A stretch of DNA of 64,000 bases, taken from an uncultured bacterium. Its GTDB lineage: Bacteria; Cyanobacteriota; Vampirovibrionia; Gastranaerophilales; Gastranaerophilaceae. The notes under the pieces were generated by a model. That model was not told the DNA's origin and ran no database searches. It saw nothing but the letters and a program-made list of their open reading frames with translations. The stretch is taken from contig CASDXV010000011.1 of assembly GCA_949285255.1 (NCBI GenBank), forward strand, positions 1 through 64,000. The letters run 5' to 3'. Shown here piece after piece: positions 62,410 through 64,000 of this stretch (within the stretch, counting starts at the first letter, position 1; every line of letters begins with the position of its first letter). A program made the translations under genes and the position numbers.

Positions 62410-64000
62410 TATATTATAAAACTCATCAAGCGCGCTTATAAACTCGTTTGTAAGTTCTTCTGAGTATTTTTTGCCTGCTTGGCGTTTAATTTCTTCAACT
62501 GCCTCTTCTTGAGTGTATGCTCTTCTGTAGGGCCTGTCTGATATCATAGCAAAATAAGAATCTACAATAAGAATAATTTGAGATGTAATAGGAATATCGT
62601 CACCCTTTATCTGATTTGGATAACCGCTGCCATCCCAGTTTTCATGGTGGTGCTCAATAATAGGGATAATATCGGAAATATTTGTAATAGGTTTTAATAT
62701 CTCGCGCGCTGCTAAAAGCGGGTGCTCACCTACTTTTTCTTTTTCTTCCTGAGTTAAGGGAGCAGGTTTTTTAAGAATTTCATCAGGCAGCATAGTATTT
62801 CCGATGTCATAGAGCAAAATTGCTATTTTTAGCTTGTCAATTTCAGTCTTTGAAAGCTTAAATTTCTTTGCAACAATTGTAGCAAGCGACATTTTTGCTT
62901 TTGTAATGCCTTCTTGATTTGACGGCGCATAAGTTTGGGAAATTGTATCCACAACGGAATACAAAAGCTCTTGAGCCGAATTTCCCTTAACATTTTCCTG
63001 ACGGGTTTGAAGTTTATGAGAAAGCTCGGAAGCCAGTTTTGTGTTAAAAGGAATTCTGTGTTTTTCAAGTATTTCAACAAAAGCATTAACCGCAACATCT
63101 TGCCAAGAAACATTTTGCTGAGGCTGCGCCAGACAAACCCTGTTTCTGCCCTGAATTTTAGCGTCATACATGGCCTTATCCGCCATTTCAACCAAATCAT
63201 CAAGGTCAAGAGTATGCTCTATGTATGTTGCTACACCAATACTGGCACTCACGTGCCCCAAGCCCTCAACAGGCTCTTTTTCAATAGAAGAGCGAAGTCT
63301 TTCAGCTGCTGCCGCACCGCCTTGAGCGTCAATACCGGGAAGAATTATGGAAAACTCTTCACCGCCTATACGAGAAGCAATATCCACAGAACGCGCATTT
63401 CTCATAATAACTCTCGCTACCGTTGCTATCGCCCTATCACCCATAGAGTGCCCGTAGGTGTCGTTTATTTCTTTTAAGTGGTCTAAATCAAGCCCGATAA
63501 GCGTAAAAGGCTGATTTAAGCGCATTGCACGATTTGCCTCACGCTCTATAGCATCATCAAAAAATCTTCTGTTAAAAAGCCCTGTTAATGGGTCTGTGAC
63601 GGCTTGTTTTTTAACAGTTTCAAAAAGATTTGCAATTGTTATTGCAAGCTCAATTTGACGGGCAAAAAGATTTAGAAAATTAAGCTCGTCTTCTTTTGCC
63701 TCAGTACGGGGAGAAAACACCGCAAGAAAACCCGTGAATTCTTTTGACGCTACAAGAGGCAGGATAATTACAGACTTTGTAAATGTCTTTTTTGCAATAT
63801 CTTGAGTGGTTTCCTCACTTAATTCAGGAAAAACCTCTGTTAAAATTTCAACCAAATCAGTGTAGTGTACTGCGGTCTTATTTTCAATTGCTTCTTGGAT
63901 TTTGCCGTCTTTTTTAATTTTTAATTTAACATCAAAAATGGATTTACCTATAAACTGTTCAAGTCTTTTTGAAAATTCATTTCTCAGATAAGTTCTTAAA
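62404..64000 (-). CDS. GAF-GGDEF-HD signalling protein, N-terminus beyond the window
   Basis: The frame stays open to the right edge, so the TTG at 63855 is not the true start. The edge part (LRTYLRNEFSKRLEQFIG ... VHYTD) continues into a GAF-like domain. A diguanylate cyclase domain follows, with DPLTGLFNRRFF and active-site IGGEEF. A C-terminal HD/HD-GYP-type domain ends the protein (HHHENWDGSGYP; SQIILIVDSYFAMISDRPYR). In the HD domain the usual LHDIGK reads LYDIGN, removing one metal His and the Lys. The cyclase half should make c-di-GMP; phosphodiesterase activity is doubtful. It is a cytoplasmic or membrane-linked sensor, depending on the missing part. Confidence 0.92.
   Translation of the reverse strand, partial: LRTYLRNEFSKRLEQFIGKSIFDVKLKIKKDGKIQEAIENKTAVHYTDLVEILTEVFPELSEETTQDIAKKTFTKSVIILPLVASKEFTGFLAVFSPRTEAKEDELNFLNLFARQIELAITIANLFETVKKQAVTDPLTGLFNRRFFDDAIEREANRAMRLNQPFTLIGLDLDHLKEINDTYGHSMGDRAIATVARVIMRNARSVDIASRIGGEEFSIILPGIDAQGGAAAAERLRSSIEKEPVEGLGHVSASIGVATYIEHTLDLDDLVEMADKAMYDAKIQGRNRVCLAQPQQNVSWQDVAVNAFVEILEKHRIPFNTKLASELSHKLQTRQENVKGNSAQELLYSVVDTISQTYAPSNQEGITKAKMSLATIVAKKFKLSKTEIDKLKIAILLYDIGNTMLPDEILKKPAPLTQEEKEKVGEHPLLAAREILKPITNISDIIPIIEHHHENWDGSGYPNQIKGDDIPITSQIILIVDSYFAMISDRPYRRAYTQEEAVEEIKRQAGKKYSEELTNEFISALDEFYNIS

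Noticed and set aside
62404-63855. Treating TTG 63855 as the start of the GGDEF-HD gene
   Set aside because: The same frame stays open to 64000 and reads as a plausible GAF-type continuation, so the gene is cut by the window edge.
1-64000. Search for phage, insertion sequences, CRISPR-Cas, toxin-antitoxin and biosynthetic clusters
   Set aside because: No transposase, integrase, Cas, toxin pair or NRPS/PKS motif was seen in any translated frame.

Overview
This window is an AT-rich bacterial chromosome segment. It carries 46 protein-coding genes (one frameshifted, one cut by the right edge) and two tRNA genes. I see no phage genes, transposase, CRISPR array or rRNA. The organism is best explained as a non-photosynthetic relative of Cyanobacteria (Vampirovibrionia/Melainabacteria, probably a gut Gastranaerophilales type). 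Support: the RNA polymerase beta-prime subunit is split into rpoC1 and rpoC2, a cyanobacterial-lineage trait; an LptD/OstA-like protein implies an outer membrane; there is a flagellar export locus; no photosynthesis gene is present; and several enzymes carry short N-terminal NFxG/SFxG tags. The lineage call is inference; the split rpoC and the gene content are seen directly.

Layout. 1-400: two threonine tRNAs and a tRNA-Tyr-like fragment at the edge. 0.4-6.3 kb: GT2 glycosyltransferase, a large acidic protein with a degenerate HerA-like N-terminus and a PcrA-type Tudor C-terminus, a REC-STAS fusion, and phosphoglucomutase/phosphomannomutase. 6.4-10.2 kb: envelope gene run (repeat protein, TPR protein, lipoprotein, Cys-cluster protein). 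10.2-15.1 kb: LptD-like protein, M23 peptidase with a 41-aa membrane peptide gene, secreted double-HKD phospholipase D/nuclease. 15.3-17.1 kb: rplS-rbgA-rnhB. 17.1-23.7 kb: flagellar run lytic transglycosylase-fliE-fliF-(fliG-slot gene)-fliH-flhA. 23.8-28.5 kb: GH13-like protein, coaD, a coiled-coil protein, two hypotheticals. 28.6-37.6 kb: rpoB-rpoC1-rpoC2, with an exact 50-bp tandem duplication breaking the rpoB frame. 38.5-47.9 kb: a tightly packed four-gene run of two related four-TM membrane proteins and two GH13 enzymes. 48-54.5 kb: NTPase-TPR protein, rsmG, a sigma factor, an orphan ABC ATPase, dnaJ-like and queE. 54.7-64 kb: a nucleotidyltransferase-like 706-aa protein, two tandem thymidylate-kinase paralogs, a membrane protein, miaA, hpf, an aminotransferase, hisH and a GGDEF-HD regulator cut by the edge.

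The strongest candidate for an undescribed system is the 38.5-47.9 kb cluster. Two membrane proteins sharing one TM/WDL/TM layout are translationally coupled to a GH13 enzyme and followed by a giant second GH13 enzyme. None of the enzymes has a signal peptide, and tagged relatives (23.8 kb GH13-like, 54.7 kb GlgC-like) lie elsewhere in the window. I infer a lineage-specific, membrane-associated alpha-glucan apparatus; the sequence does not prove it.

A second pattern is that several genes without a Shine-Dalgarno sequence have a TATAAT-like hexamer ending 6-7 nt before the start codon, which predicts leaderless mRNAs.
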